Below, in pieces: positions 8,054 to 17,027 of a stretch of 41,344 bases of DNA. A program made the translations under genes and the position numbers. The notes under the pieces are model-generated. The model had not been told where the DNA came from. It made no database searches and was given only the letters and a program-made list of their open reading frames with translations. Origin of the DNA: CAZQNF01 sp964403325 (lineage in GTDB: Bacteria; Patescibacteriota; Patescibacteriia; Magasanikbacterales; GWA2-37-8); assembly GCA_964403325.1 (NCBI GenBank), contig CAYOFO010000006.1:1-41344 (forward strand), given 5' to 3'. How positions within the stretch are numbered: position 1 is the stretch's first letter; every line of letters starts with the position of its first letter.

Positions 8054-8470
8054 TTATAATTTTGCAACCGGAGAAAATGTATAGGAAATGACTGATTTTT
8101 TTGCTTTAGAGCTACCCAAGCTCTCTCTTCGCGGCAACTGATCTAGGGGCAAGGGCAAAAGCATACGCTCACCGTTTTGATCTGCCGTCAACTGACCTGG
8201 GCGTAATTCTCCTTGCTGTAAAAGAGCTCCCAATCCTTCGGTAGCAGCCGGCAACACTCCGGTATCCAAACACTGTTTCCATCCACTCTGCTCTGCTTCA
8301 AGAGACGTTATTACTTCTAAAAAACCTTTTAGTTGCGCCCGATCCTGATCGGACGGACGCCGTCCGACGAGCGATGCCTGAAAATCTGTAAAGTGCTCTG
8401 TAACCAAGTCTACCTCATCAGAAATACGCTGTAATTCAGCCTCAATTGAAACACGCAGTTTTTTATCCAT
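8054..8470 (-). CDS. Orphan protein (138 residues)
   Basis: Unrecognised. The first ~75 residues are predicted helical and acidic (AELQRISDEVDLVTEHF), followed by a Leu/Gln/Gly-rich part and a basic, Ser-rich C-terminus. No cysteines, no membrane segment and no signal peptide. It has a candidate promoter with a palindrome just upstream (8487-8510) and is separated from the next gene by 69 nt, so it may or may not share a transcript with the HAD/FAD genes. Confidence 0.6.
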   Translation of the reverse strand: MDKKLRVSIEAELQRISDEVDLVTEHFTDFQASLVGRRPSDQDRAQLKGFLEVITSLEAEQSGWKQCLDTGVLPAATEGLGALLQQGELRPGQLTADQNGERMLLPLPLDQLPRRESLGSSKAKKSVISYTFSPVAKL

Positions 8471-8486
8471 AAGAAAGAATAAAAAA

Positions 8487-8510
8487 ATATATGACTAGTA
8501 TATCATATAT
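8487..8510 (-). promoter_or_regulatory. Palindrome over a candidate -10 box
   Basis: ATATATGA (8487-8494) and TCATATAT (8503-8510) form 8-bp arms around 8 nt. The minus-strand TATACT (8497-8502) lies between the arms and could be the -10 box of the 138-residue gene, though its -35 box is weak. The AT-rich composition makes chance pairing more likely, so this is only a possible operator. Confidence 0.35.
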
Positions 8511-8546
8511 TTTCAAAAAATTAATTTTTTTACTTGAGATACCTCT

Positions 8547-9530
8547 CTATAACGCTCCTGGAAAATGATTCTGAACAATACGCGCCACATCAGTGGCATT
8601 ATAAGCTTCTTCCATAAGTTTGATACGGAGTTCTTTAGCGCCGTCAAAACCATTCACATAGGCTTTAAAGTGTTTTTTCATAATTTCAAAACCTTTTTTA
8701 TTACCCAACAGTTGCTCAAACAGCGTGGCATGTTCCACCATCACTCGCATTTTTTCCGGTACGGTCACCAGGGAATAATCTTTTTCTTGGTTAAAGAGCC
8801 AAGGATTACCAAAAATACCTCGTCCAATCATCACTCCATCACAACCGGTTTCTGCCACTTTTTGTCGAGCGTCATTCAGATCTTTTACATCACCATTACC
8901 CAAGAGCAAGGTATGATCAGGTGAAGCATCAAATTCGTTGCGAATTTTTACAGCTTTCTGCACTTCTTCCCAATGGGCTGGCACAAGTGACATTTCTTTT
9001 TTGGTACGGCAATGCAGGGTAATGGCGGCTGGCGCTGTTTCGAGCAAGCTTTTAAGCCAGGTATCCAGGACATTTTTGTTATAGCCAAGTCGAGTTTTCA
9101 CTGACACCGGTAATGCACCAGCGCCACGTTTGGTCTCACGGATAATTTGCTGCGCTAATTTTGGGTTTTGAATGAGAGCAGCACCGGCCCCTTGTTTGCC
9201 ACTGACGTTTTTATCCGGGCAGCCCATGTTGATATCGATACCATCAAAACCCAGCTCTTGCAGCAAAAGCGCTGTTTTATAAAAATTTTCCGGGGTAGCA
9301 CCAAAAATTTGCGCTACAATCGGACGTTCTATCTCTGAAAAAGCGAGGTCGATAAGAATATTGTCGCGCCCACTGCTCATCAAGCCATCGCACGAGACAA
9401 ACTCGGTCCATATGACATCAGGTTTGCCGTATGTGGCAATCATGCGGCGAAATGCCACATCAGTCACATTGGCCATTGGAGCCAGTACAAAAATGGGTTT
9501 AGGTAAATTTTTCCAAAAGCCGGTTTGCAT
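8547..9530 (-). CDS. tRNA-dihydrouridine synthase (DusB-like)
   Basis: 327 residues, normal for the Dus family, which uses FMN and NADPH to reduce uridines in the tRNA D-loop. The TIM-barrel start PIFVLAPMANVTD carries the FMN-binding segment, INMGCPDKNVSGKQGAGAAL contains the catalytic cysteine of the NMGCP motif, SVKTRLGY supplies the phosphate/FMN-binding Lys and Arg, and GNGDVKD with GCDGVMIGRG are the last FMN phosphate-binding strands. The C-terminal helical domain (about residues 245-327) that holds the tRNA is present. It is closest in style to DusB. It stands alone on the minus strand with 51 nt before the upstream gene ends; no clear promoter is visible in that gap. Confidence 0.93.
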   Translation of the reverse strand: MQTGFWKNLPKPIFVLAPMANVTDVAFRRMIATYGKPDVIWTEFVSCDGLMSSGRDNILIDLAFSEIERPIVAQIFGATPENFYKTALLLQELGFDGIDINMGCPDKNVSGKQGAGAALIQNPKLAQQIIRETKRGAGALPVSVKTRLGYNKNVLDTWLKSLLETAPAAITLHCRTKKEMSLVPAHWEEVQKAVKIRNEFDASPDHTLLLGNGDVKDLNDARQKVAETGCDGVMIGRGIFGNPWLFNQEKDYSLVTVPEKMRVMVEHATLFEQLLGNKKGFEIMKKHFKAYVNGFDGAKELRIKLMEEAYNATDVARIVQNHFPGAL

Positions 9531-9581
9531 AAAATAGTACGTACACCTAAGAATTGATAAAATCGGTAAAATAACTCAATA

Positions 9582-9965
9582 TTAATTTTTTTCTCCATCT
9601 CCTAAAAAATCAATGCTCATAATACTTTGCTCAACTTCTTTGATTGTCCCCGATAATTCAGATGAGCTCATATTTACCCTGTGCCCGCATTCATCCAACC
9701 TCCAACCAAATCTTTGCTCACCCCGATCTCTGCTCACACAAAAAATAAGATTCCCTTTGTCAAAGTCGTCCTCCCCTGACTTTAGTTTTAACCAACAAGC
9801 TTCTCTAGGCGTAAAAGGTGAAATAGGATCATTAAATCTTTTTATTTCTAGAACACCCTTACCTTGCCTTATTTCCTTTTGACCCAAAAGAGGTGTGTGG
9901 CTAAAAGAAAATTCAAAGGTAATAATACTATTTATTTTTTCTCTTAACTCTGGATTTTGGCGCAT
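9582..9965 (-). CDS. Orphan protein (127 residues)
   Basis: Unrecognised. The composition is that of a small soluble beta-rich protein: alternating hydrophobic strands (NSIITFEFSFSHTP, KGVLEIKRF, GNLIFCVSRD), two cysteines and an acidic C-terminus. There is no signal peptide or repeat. It starts with ATG preceded by T, as do most genes here. It lies between dus and another orphan gene with gaps of about 50 and 140 nt, so it may be expressed alone. Confidence 0.55.
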   Translation of the reverse strand: MRQNPELREKINSIITFEFSFSHTPLLGQKEIRQGKGVLEIKRFNDPISPFTPREACWLKLKSGEDDFDKGNLIFCVSRDRGEQRFGWRLDECGHRVNMSSSELSGTIKEVEQSIMSIDFLGDGEKN

Positions 9966-10107
9966 ATTTATGTTTTAGTAAAACGTGCTTAAGCATGAAA
10001 ATTAATTAATGTAAGCCATATTTTTTTATATTGGCATTCTGCCTGTCTGGTTTTGATTTTCGAACCTTATTCACCATACATAATTTAAACTTTAAATTTT
10101 TATATTC

Positions 10108-11265
10108 CTAATTGGTTGCGACAGCAGGCGTCACAGGAGCGCTTACCCCTTGTTTTAGAATATCTTTATACATCGCCATAATACCTCGCATAATAGTCGT
10201 CAAAAAACGAGGGTGGTCGTGGACAATCATTTGGTTGATCGCTTCCTCATCAAAAGCAGCCTGCTTAGCAAAATCCATAGCATTAATTTCAGAAAGAAAA
10301 TTAGTAAGCTCGCACATCAAGCTGCTGACTCGGGCCATTCGAAAATGAAATGCCGGATCATCTTCATTTTGTTTCAATAACTCACCAACTGATTTTCCTT
10401 CGGCTAACTGTCTTAAAATAAAAGGTGTCTCATTCACTATTAATGTACCGAACTCATCATTATCACTCTTTTCACCACGCAATTCCTTAATTTTTTCGAT
10501 CATTATAAAATATTTTCTCATCACCTCTTGAGCCTCGTTAAACAGTTGTAGTGAAAATCGCTCTTCGTTGGTAGCTTCTCGATCTGGGAGCTTCACTTTT
10601 CCAGCCGGAGACAAACCAAAACCGGATATGCTGTGTTGAGGATAATCACTGCTAGTTTGTAGACTAAAATTTATTGTCGCCGCCTGTTGCATTCTTATGG
10701 TAACCCTGAGCTTGCAAGGATAGCTTACGCCCTCCCATATATATAAAAAAGACTTTGTATAATCTGCTGTACCGTTACTACCGTAACTTTGTGGAGTAAG
10801 ATCGGGACGGGCGGCAAACTGTAAAGCAACCTGTTTCATTTCCGATAAATCTTTCGGACTAAGTATTTTTTCAGTAATTTGTATGGTTTTTGCATCATGC
10901 AAAGGGGCGCGAATTTCCTGGTATTTTACCCACAACTTAACAAAAATCGGATAACGTTCTTCAACCAAAGATTCCCATTTCTTTTGTACTGCAGCTGACT
11001 GCTCGCCATCTGTAGCAAGAGGGCGTGGACGCAAAAGAATATCTTGACACTCTTCCTTCAACTCTTCCCAAAAATTAATTAATTCCGGCGTTTCCTTAGA
11101 AAGTGTCGACAAGTGTTCGTTGAGCCAATCCACCGTGTTAAAATCAGCGGCACCACTTTTAATCCTACTTTCTAACTCCTCTTCATTTTTCAACCAATCT
11201 AAGGCGCTCGATATTTCGACCGCAAGCAGTTCGCGCTGTCGTTCTTCAATTATTAATTCATCCAT
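10108..11265 (-). CDS. Orphan protein (385 residues)
   Basis: Unrecognised. The N-terminal ~150 residues are helical and strongly acidic (IIEERQRELLAVEISSALDW onward), the middle (about 165-230) looks like a beta-sheet domain (KSFLYIWEGVSYPCKLRVTI followed by further strands), and the last ~120 residues are again helical. There is no signal peptide or membrane segment, so it is presumably cytoplasmic. Codon use and the SD-less ATG match the neighbours, so it does not look recently acquired. The upstream 188-nt gap holds the terminator of the DUF2341 gene; I found no convincing promoter. Confidence 0.6.
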   Translation of the reverse strand: MDELIIEERQRELLAVEISSALDWLKNEEELESRIKSGAADFNTVDWLNEHLSTLSKETPELINFWEELKEECQDILLRPRPLATDGEQSAAVQKKWESLVEERYPIFVKLWVKYQEIRAPLHDAKTIQITEKILSPKDLSEMKQVALQFAARPDLTPQSYGSNGTADYTKSFLYIWEGVSYPCKLRVTIRMQQAATINFSLQTSSDYPQHSISGFGLSPAGKVKLPDREATNEERFSLQLFNEAQEVMRKYFIMIEKIKELRGEKSDNDEFGTLIVNETPFILRQLAEGKSVGELLKQNEDDPAFHFRMARVSSLMCELTNFLSEINAMDFAKQAAFDEEAINQMIVHDHPRFLTTIMRGIMAMYKDILKQGVSAPVTPAVATN

Positions 11266-11417
11266 ATTTTAAAACAAGAATTAGGATCAAATGTACTTAT
11301 TTGGTCACTTGATCTATTTTAACAATTTTTTAACCTCACGTCATTTTTAGACAGGAGAGGTTTAGACCTGCACATTTTAATATGCGTTATTTTTATAGAT
11401 TAAAATTTTATCAACAA

Positions 11418-11453
11418 AAATTGCGGACCAAGATTGAGCCAGTGGCATCCGCA
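11418..11453 (-). terminator. Terminator of the DUF2341 protein gene
   Basis: On the minus strand TGCGGA...TCCGCA (11448-11453 with 11422-11427), reinforced by an inner CCA/TGG pairing, is followed by ATTTTTG. It begins directly after the stop codon at 11454-11456. Confidence 0.65.
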
Positions 11454-14348
11454 TTAGGAGTAGGTTAACCATTTTTTTAGTCCTTGCCACATGCTCCGCC
11501 ATAAAGATCGCGGTTTAATCACAAAATCATTTTTTATGGCTTGGTCAAACGCAAGCGTAATATTGGTACTGGTAAAAGGCGAAAAATCATCATGATGCAC
11601 TTCGAGGCGATATACCCCAGGCGGTGCATTAAAAAAATATTCACCATTTTTAGCAGTCAGCTGCGGGTTGGGCATGGCCGTTGCTGGGGCCACCCAAGGT
11701 GTGAAAGAGTTCGTATTGGGGTTAAGTTGATATAAAGTAACTACAGCCCCCTCAACAGGTTTATTGTTTTCTAGGAGAACATGACCGGCTGGGTGAGACA
11801 AAGACAAAAACAACACCTCTGGCTCCACTCCAGCTTTTGTATATTCAACCGTAGTAACGAGCGTGCTATTTTCGCCAATGGCCGCAACCGGCAGACGAGC
11901 CACTAAAAATCCACTTTCATCGGTTGGGCTAAACACAAACGTACTGGCTATGACTGACTGAACCGGTATTTGCATTGCAGGAGTAGATGTGCTCGGTACC
12001 GGTACAATATAGCCGCTCACTTTTTTTGTAGGTTGAAGAAAACGCACCAATATTTCCACTTCGCCACTTCGCCATACCTGCGCTCGTGGATACGACCCAT
12101 CACTCATTGGCTCAAGCGCATACTCATGCTGCCACTGTTCATCACGAACAAAAAAAATTTTGGGTGGAAATTTCTTTTTTTGAATGAGTGTCAAATTGCC
12201 AAATGATACGAAAGGAGTAAAGGGGTAGCCTACACTAAAAGCACGCTCCGAAAAGGTTGGTAGAGTATTTGTGCTGACTGACCGCACTAACGATAGAGGC
12301 ATGATGTCATTTTGATGAGACTGCGACAAAACTACCAAAGGATTGGCTGCTAATTTTTTGGGAGGAAGGGGAAGAGGTGTGACTGATAGCGAGGTGGTCG
12401 CTGCTCCAATGGCGGGTTTAAAAGGAAGCGGGGTCTGAACCGGCGCCGAAACTAGAATGGTGGAGGTGGTAACAGGCAATTTAAGGTCTGGTGTGGTAGA
12501 AGGGGAAGGAGCGACCCGGATAGGCGTTTTAGTAACCAAATGGGCAAACATACCACCGCCAGAAACATAGTTTACACCTCCACCGTTTTGACTCTTATTA
12601 ACCACCGGTACCGTAGGTGGAAAATCAACCATGAGACTTGTTGTAGCTAAAGCCACCCCACTACGCCAGGTCACTACCACCGGAGAGGTGGCTCCCGGGT
12701 TCCCAATAGCAAAGGTTGTGGTTGCAACACCCTCCACAAAACTTTCTTGCCCTACAACCGATGGCGTCAGAGTGCCATTTTCAACCCAAACTGCAACCGG
12801 CTCCGCCAATAAACCGGCTTTATTACCAAAAGCGTCATAAACATGAAGGATAACGGTAAAAGGATTATTCAACGTAACCGTGCTTGGAGCTATTACCGAC
12901 ATATTCCGTGCGCTACTGGCCGTAACTTGAAGTGGTAAACCAAACTCAGTATCAGTCCCATGCGAAGAAATTATTCCATCACTCACATCAAGCCGCGCGT
13001 TTTCACGACGATAGAGTGTAAGAGTGCAATCCGCTTCACCTTGGCTAAACATAAGGGTAGTCGTAACGCCAAGGGCTACCGGAATTTGGTTTTTATTGGT
13101 ACAAACCGGAACAGTATTATTAAAACCAGGTGAAAAACCCGAAAAAATAAGATCTCTTTCACCGGAAAAAGCAACGACGCTATTTTGCGCATCTTGTAAA
13201 ATAAGATGAATATTTTGCGACGATCCGGCAACTTGCGTAGCGCTGCCACTAATGTAAATATGATCAATAGTTGCACCACGACGCTCCTCACTCCCCACTC
13301 TCACAAAATTACCAGGATCATACTGATTGGCATATTCAGTGGCTATCCAGCCAAAAGACCGGGCCACCGAGCTAATCCGAACCTCATCGATACTTGCTTG
13401 AGTATCATAATCAGCAGCACTTAAACGCCCAATGGTAAACGGATAATTATTAACACTAATGGCCTGGTTGTAGGCATACGGCTGACCTTCTTGACCGTTT
13501 ACTCCTAAACGGATCTGCGTCCCATCGTATATCCCAGTCACATAATTCCATTCGCCGGAGCGTACAGCCGCTGTTACTCCGGGTCCACTATCTTGAGAAA
13601 TAAAAAATTTGAGATGATCGCTATTGGTAAAGAAAAAACCATAACTATCACTCCACCAATCATTGGGTTTTCCCAAAATACCATCATATAGCTTGGGAGG
13701 GTTATCATTTTTTAACCAAAAAGAAACCGTAAGGGCCTGACTAATCTGTAAACTAGCGGCATTAGCAACACTCACATAACCGTTTGCCCCATCAAAATTA
13801 CCCGCATTCCCAATTATTCCTTCACCCACCGTTACTCCGCCATGCAATGTGCCGTTATTAGCATTACCCGTAGAATCTGCGTAAGGCGCACCTTTCATAT
13901 GCTGCACTAACCTAAAATCATCCTCCCAAACAGCTGTTTTGTGCTGTTGATCGTTAGCTACAGCGTTGCCATAATACAAATAGAGGTTATCATCACTTAC
14001 ACCCGAAAGCACCGGCATTCGCACCCAAGCCACCAACCGACCAGTTGTCTCATCCCACGATTCTATCTCATGATCGAGCTGAGTGAGCCCATCACCCTTA
14101 GTAAATACCAAATCTTGGCCACCAACCTGTACCTTATTTGGCTCAGATAGAGTTAGGGAAACCAAAATCGGAAAAGAGTTGTGTGGTCCATCTACTACCG
14201 CCGTATGATTGATGGTCAGTGGCAAACGATACGGCCAGGCGTCGCCATACCAATCACTGGCCCAAGCTACCGGCCTAAAAAATACCAAACTAACCAGCAT
14301 TACTGAGGTCAAGCAGATAGCTCTATAAAAGCATTTTTTCCATGTCAT
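11454..14348 (-). CDS. Secreted DUF2341 + LamG-like surface protein
   Basis: 964 residues from the ATG at 14348; a TTG two codons upstream is a poorer start. A signal peptide (residues ~1-29, ending AWAS) is followed by a DUF2341 domain (about 32-125; GDAWPYRLPLTI, LYLYYGNA), a concanavalin/LamG-like jelly roll (about 140-350; ADSTGNANNGT, VSFWLKND, DEVRISSVAR), then Ig-like beta domains, a Pro/Thr/Ser-rich linker near 600-680, and a C-terminal carboxypeptidase-regulatory-like sandwich (about 865-945; PVEGAVVTLYQL, PPGVYRLEV). Such architectures bind glycans or form surface structures in candidate-phyla bacteria. No LPXTG or C-terminal membrane anchor is visible; the last residues form a short amphipathic Trp-rich helix. 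Own promoter and terminator: a single-gene unit. Confidence 0.85.
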   Translation of the reverse strand: MTWKKCFYRAICLTSVMLVSLVFFRPVAWASDWYGDAWPYRLPLTINHTAVVDGPHNSFPILVSLTLSEPNKVQVGGQDLVFTKGDGLTQLDHEIESWDETTGRLVAWVRMPVLSGVSDDNLYLYYGNAVANDQQHKTAVWEDDFRLVQHMKGAPYADSTGNANNGTLHGGVTVGEGIIGNAGNFDGANGYVSVANAASLQISQALTVSFWLKNDNPPKLYDGILGKPNDWWSDSYGFFFTNSDHLKFFISQDSGPGVTAAVRSGEWNYVTGIYDGTQIRLGVNGQEGQPYAYNQAISVNNYPFTIGRLSAADYDTQASIDEVRISSVARSFGWIATEYANQYDPGNFVRVGSEERRGATIDHIYISGSATQVAGSSQNIHLILQDAQNSVVAFSGERDLIFSGFSPGFNNTVPVCTNKNQIPVALGVTTTLMFSQGEADCTLTLYRRENARLDVSDGIISSHGTDTEFGLPLQVTASSARNMSVIAPSTVTLNNPFTVILHVYDAFGNKAGLLAEPVAVWVENGTLTPSVVGQESFVEGVATTTFAIGNPGATSPVVVTWRSGVALATTSLMVDFPPTVPVVNKSQNGGGVNYVSGGGMFAHLVTKTPIRVAPSPSTTPDLKLPVTTSTILVSAPVQTPLPFKPAIGAATTSLSVTPLPLPPKKLAANPLVVLSQSHQNDIMPLSLVRSVSTNTLPTFSERAFSVGYPFTPFVSFGNLTLIQKKKFPPKIFFVRDEQWQHEYALEPMSDGSYPRAQVWRSGEVEILVRFLQPTKKVSGYIVPVPSTSTPAMQIPVQSVIASTFVFSPTDESGFLVARLPVAAIGENSTLVTTVEYTKAGVEPEVLFLSLSHPAGHVLLENNKPVEGAVVTLYQLNPNTNSFTPWVAPATAMPNPQLTAKNGEYFFNAPPGVYRLEVHHDDFSPFTSTNITLAFDQAIKNDFVIKPRSLWRSMWQGLKKWLTYS

Positions 14349-14369
14349 AAGCAAACAAAACCATCTGTC

Positions 14370-14398
14370 ATACTAGTATCAATCTGACATTTTGTCAA
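14370..14398 (-). promoter_or_regulatory. Promoter of the DUF2341 gene with overlapping palindrome
   Basis: Minus-strand TTGACA (14393-14398) and TAGTAT (14370-14375) are 17 nt apart; transcription would begin about 14 nt before the ATG. TGACATTTTGTCA (14385-14397), a palindrome with 5-bp arms, covers the -35 box and could be an operator. Confidence 0.65.
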
Positions 14399-14433
14399 TA
14401 AAAAATGACACTTCCTTATGGCGCTTAGTATCG

Positions 14434-14692
14434 AAGTTTTAGGTATGAGTTTTTAGGTGTTAAGGACGAACTGTGAGTTAGAAGCTTTTAGTTTTGAGGT
14501 TTTACGTATTGAGTTTGAATTATGAATTAAGTATTTAACCGTGAGCTTAAAGCTGGGAGCTTTGAGAAAACTTTGCCGTCGATTGTTTTTATGTTCTCAT
14601 GTTTGCTAGCAGACAGGCCATTTTCGCTCCTCACCATCACAACAAGAAAAAAGTTTACCCCTAACAGCTAAAAGCTCATACCTAAAAGCTTA
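14434..14692. repeat. Island of degenerate AGCTTTTAG-type repeats with inverted ends
   Basis: Intergenic DNA between recQ and the DUF2341 gene. The left end (14434-14467, AAGTTTTAGGTATGAG...) and the reverse complement of the right end (14656-14692, AAGCTTTTAGGTATGAG...) match at roughly 30 of 34 positions, forming imperfect terminal inverted repeats about 190 nt apart. Further related units (GTGAGTTAGAAGCTTTTAG near 14473, GTGAGCTTAAAGCTGGGAG near 14541) lie in the left half. No ORF, so it may be a non-autonomous element, a large hairpin or a recQ 3' structure. The rest of the 380-nt gap holds only the DUF2341 promoter. Confidence 0.6.
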
Positions 14693-14735
14693 AAAATGTG
14701 TTTTTCTAGGTGAATTTTGTACGCCATTCAATCCT

Positions 14736-16868
14736 TTAACTCACTTTTCTTTTATAAAATTCTACTACGGCTTTAATTTCAGCGTAACTAAAATTGTCGC
14801 CCAAAGCCATTTTAAGCGGAGCAAGCAGTTCAGCTCCATGTTCCTCAATGGCAGCGGTAATTTTTTGAATTTTTTTCTCGTTTACCAGCTCGCCAAGAGC
14901 AAGATCTCCACGGCCCACACACTGTGCCAGATGATTTTCAATGGTTACGAGTGATAATTGACGCTCGGCGGCAATGGCTGTAATGGTTTTTCCAGCTTTA
15001 AAGAGTTGTAAAGAAATACCCACCGTCGGACTGAGCGAAGTAGCTATTTTACGCTCACGTTTTTCTACTTTCTGCCACATCCGACTCGATAAACTTTTTT
15101 TAGCACAATATTCTTCTACAAGACTTAAGAATTTTTGGCCATAACGAGTCATTTTACTTTCGCTAAACCCGGATATTTTGCGCAATTCCCCGAGCGACAA
15201 AGGTAAATACGTGGCGGCTTCGAGGAGCGTGGCATCAGAAAAAATAATGTACGCCGGCACTTCTTCTTGACTCGCCAGTTCAGAACGCAGTGTTTTGAGA
15301 GCGGTCAGTAAAGCTGCTTCATGAGCCATGCTCGTGCGCGCTACTTCTTTTTTGCCCATCGCTTCCAAAACCGATACCGTCACTCCACCTCGTAACACAG
15401 ATTCACTTTTTTTGGTCAATTTAACGACCGGAAATTCGTCACCAGTATATTCAAGATACCCTTGAGCAATAAAATTTTTGATATACATGAACCATGTTTC
15501 TTTCGAAATTTCCACTCCCACTCCATAAGTTTTAAGTTCTTTGTGCCAAGGTTTAATCTTTTCCGCTTTTGAACCGCGCAAAAAATCCACCAAATAGGTA
15601 ATACCATGCGGACTCCCCAGACGAGCCACCGCCGAAATCGCTTTTTGAGCGGCGAGCGTGGCATCGACGGGTCGATAATCATTAAGACACACGTCGCAAC
15701 CCTCACATACGCCAGTAAAATCTTCGTTAAAATAGGCTAAAATTTTCTTGCGACGGCATACTGTTGTTTCACATAAATCCGCCATTTGTTGCAATTTACG
15801 GCCCATGAGCGCTGTTTGCGCCGTATTCCCATCGACCGTAGCAAACTTTCGCAGCTTCATCACATCGCCAGCACTATAAAATAAAAGCGCATCACTGTGT
15901 AAACCATCGCGCCCGGCACGACCGGTTTCTTGGTAGTAGCTTTCAATATTTTTTGGTAAATCGACGTGTACCACAAATCGGACATTTGATTTATTAATCC
16001 CCATACCAAAGGCAATGGTCGCTACCATAATACTCACTTCATCTTTGAGAAATTGAGCCTGATGATCGTGGCGTACATCTACACTTAAACCAGCATGATA
16101 CGGCAAGGCACGAAACCCATCACTCGTTAAACTCTGTGCCAGAGCCTCGGTAGACTGACGCGAAAGCGCGTAAATAATCCCGGCGTCGCCGCGATGTTTT
16201 TTGAGAAAACGTATCAGCTGATCGTACATGTTGCGCTTGGGCTCAATAAAATAATGAATATTCTCTCGGTTAAAACTTGACAGAAAAGTTTTGGCAGACT
16301 GAATACCTAATTTTTCTACAATATCTTTAGCCGTAATCTGATCGGCGGTAGCCGTCAGGGCTATTACCGGCACTTCCGGAAAATCTTGTTTTAAACGGCT
16401 CAGCTTACGATACTCCGGGCGAAAATCATGCCCCCACGACGAAATACAATGTGCTTCATCAATAGCAAACAAGGCCACTTGATTCTCTTTAAGGTAAGGC
16501 AAGAAATCATCTCCGGCCAGCAATCGTTCCGGGGCTACATACAATAGTTTCAGTGTCCGCTGACGGATGCTCGCAAAAATACTGCTGCGCTCCGCTGGAG
16601 TAGTGGTTGAATTAAGATAGCTTGCCGCAACACCATTGACGCGCAGCGCGTCGACCTGATCTTTCATAAGAGCTATGAGCGGCGACACTACCACCGTTAA
16701 ACCTTCCATCAATAGTGCTGGAATTTGATAGCACAATGATTTACCACCTCCGGTTGGCATCAAAACAAAAGTATCGAGCTTGGCCAAGACTCGATCAATA
16801 ATTTCCGCTTGATTATTACGAAATTCGGTATAACCAAATTTTTTTTGCAAAATTTCCACTGGTGACAT
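14736..16868 (-). CDS. recQ: ATP-dependent DNA helicase RecQ
   Basis: 710 residues. This 3'-5' helicase unwinds forks and recombination intermediates. Seen in order: Walker A PTGGGKS (38-44), DEAH box (137-140) with the RecQ-specific loop CISSWGHDFRPEY, motif V/VI TIAFGMGINK and QETGRAGRDG (314-322), zinc-binding cysteines Cys371, Cys388, Cys391 and Cys394, a winged-helix RQC domain, an HRDC domain (about 520-595) and a C-terminal helix-turn-helix extension (about 610-705; GKTITAIAAERQLSLVTIEN) of the HTH_40 kind found in Bacillus-type RecQ. All key residues are intact. The promoter leaves almost no 5' untranslated region. The end of the gene runs into the repeat island. Confidence 0.95.
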   Translation of the reverse strand: MSPVEILQKKFGYTEFRNNQAEIIDRVLAKLDTFVLMPTGGGKSLCYQIPALLMEGLTVVVSPLIALMKDQVDALRVNGVAASYLNSTTTPAERSSIFASIRQRTLKLLYVAPERLLAGDDFLPYLKENQVALFAIDEAHCISSWGHDFRPEYRKLSRLKQDFPEVPVIALTATADQITAKDIVEKLGIQSAKTFLSSFNRENIHYFIEPKRNMYDQLIRFLKKHRGDAGIIYALSRQSTEALAQSLTSDGFRALPYHAGLSVDVRHDHQAQFLKDEVSIMVATIAFGMGINKSNVRFVVHVDLPKNIESYYQETGRAGRDGLHSDALLFYSAGDVMKLRKFATVDGNTAQTALMGRKLQQMADLCETTVCRRKKILAYFNEDFTGVCEGCDVCLNDYRPVDATLAAQKAISAVARLGSPHGITYLVDFLRGSKAEKIKPWHKELKTYGVGVEISKETWFMYIKNFIAQGYLEYTGDEFPVVKLTKKSESVLRGGVTVSVLEAMGKKEVARTSMAHEAALLTALKTLRSELASQEEVPAYIIFSDATLLEAATYLPLSLGELRKISGFSESKMTRYGQKFLSLVEEYCAKKSLSSRMWQKVEKRERKIATSLSPTVGISLQLFKAGKTITAIAAERQLSLVTIENHLAQCVGRGDLALGELVNEKKIQKITAAIEEHGAELLAPLKMALGDNFSYAEIKAVVEFYKRKVS

Positions 16869-16876
16869 AGGGGGTT

Positions 16877-16905
16877 ATGATACCAAAAATTCCCCTCCCC
16901 CTCAA
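16877..16905 (-). promoter_or_regulatory. recQ promoter, near-leaderless
   Basis: Minus-strand TTGAGG (16900-16905) and TATCAT (16877-16882) are 17 nt apart with TGG before the -10 box. Only 8 nt separate the -10 box from the recQ ATG, so the transcript would begin at or within 1-3 nt of the start codon. Confidence 0.6.
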
Positions 16906-16971
16906 CTACACACGCATTACAGTCAGTATTGAATCTAAAAGCAAAAAACACACCATTCGCCAAGCTCCACC

Positions 16972-17001
16972 TTGACTTTTTAAACCATTCTATGGTAAGT
17001 T
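16972..17001 (+). promoter_or_regulatory. Promoter of the 152-residue gene
   Basis: TTGACT (16972-16977) and TAAGTT (16996-17001), 18 nt apart, with TGG before the -10 box. It is divergent from the recQ promoter, about 70 nt away. The -10 box is weak. Confidence 0.45.
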
Positions 17002-17027
17002 AAGCCGTTATATTTTAATATCAACAT

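Noticed and set aside
8515..8532. AT-only palindrome after the dihydrouridine synthase gene
   Set aside because: No GC stem, so it is not a credible terminator.
9989..9998. TGCTTAAGCA palindrome
   Set aside because: Ten bases in AT-rich DNA with no promoter or repeat context; expected by chance.
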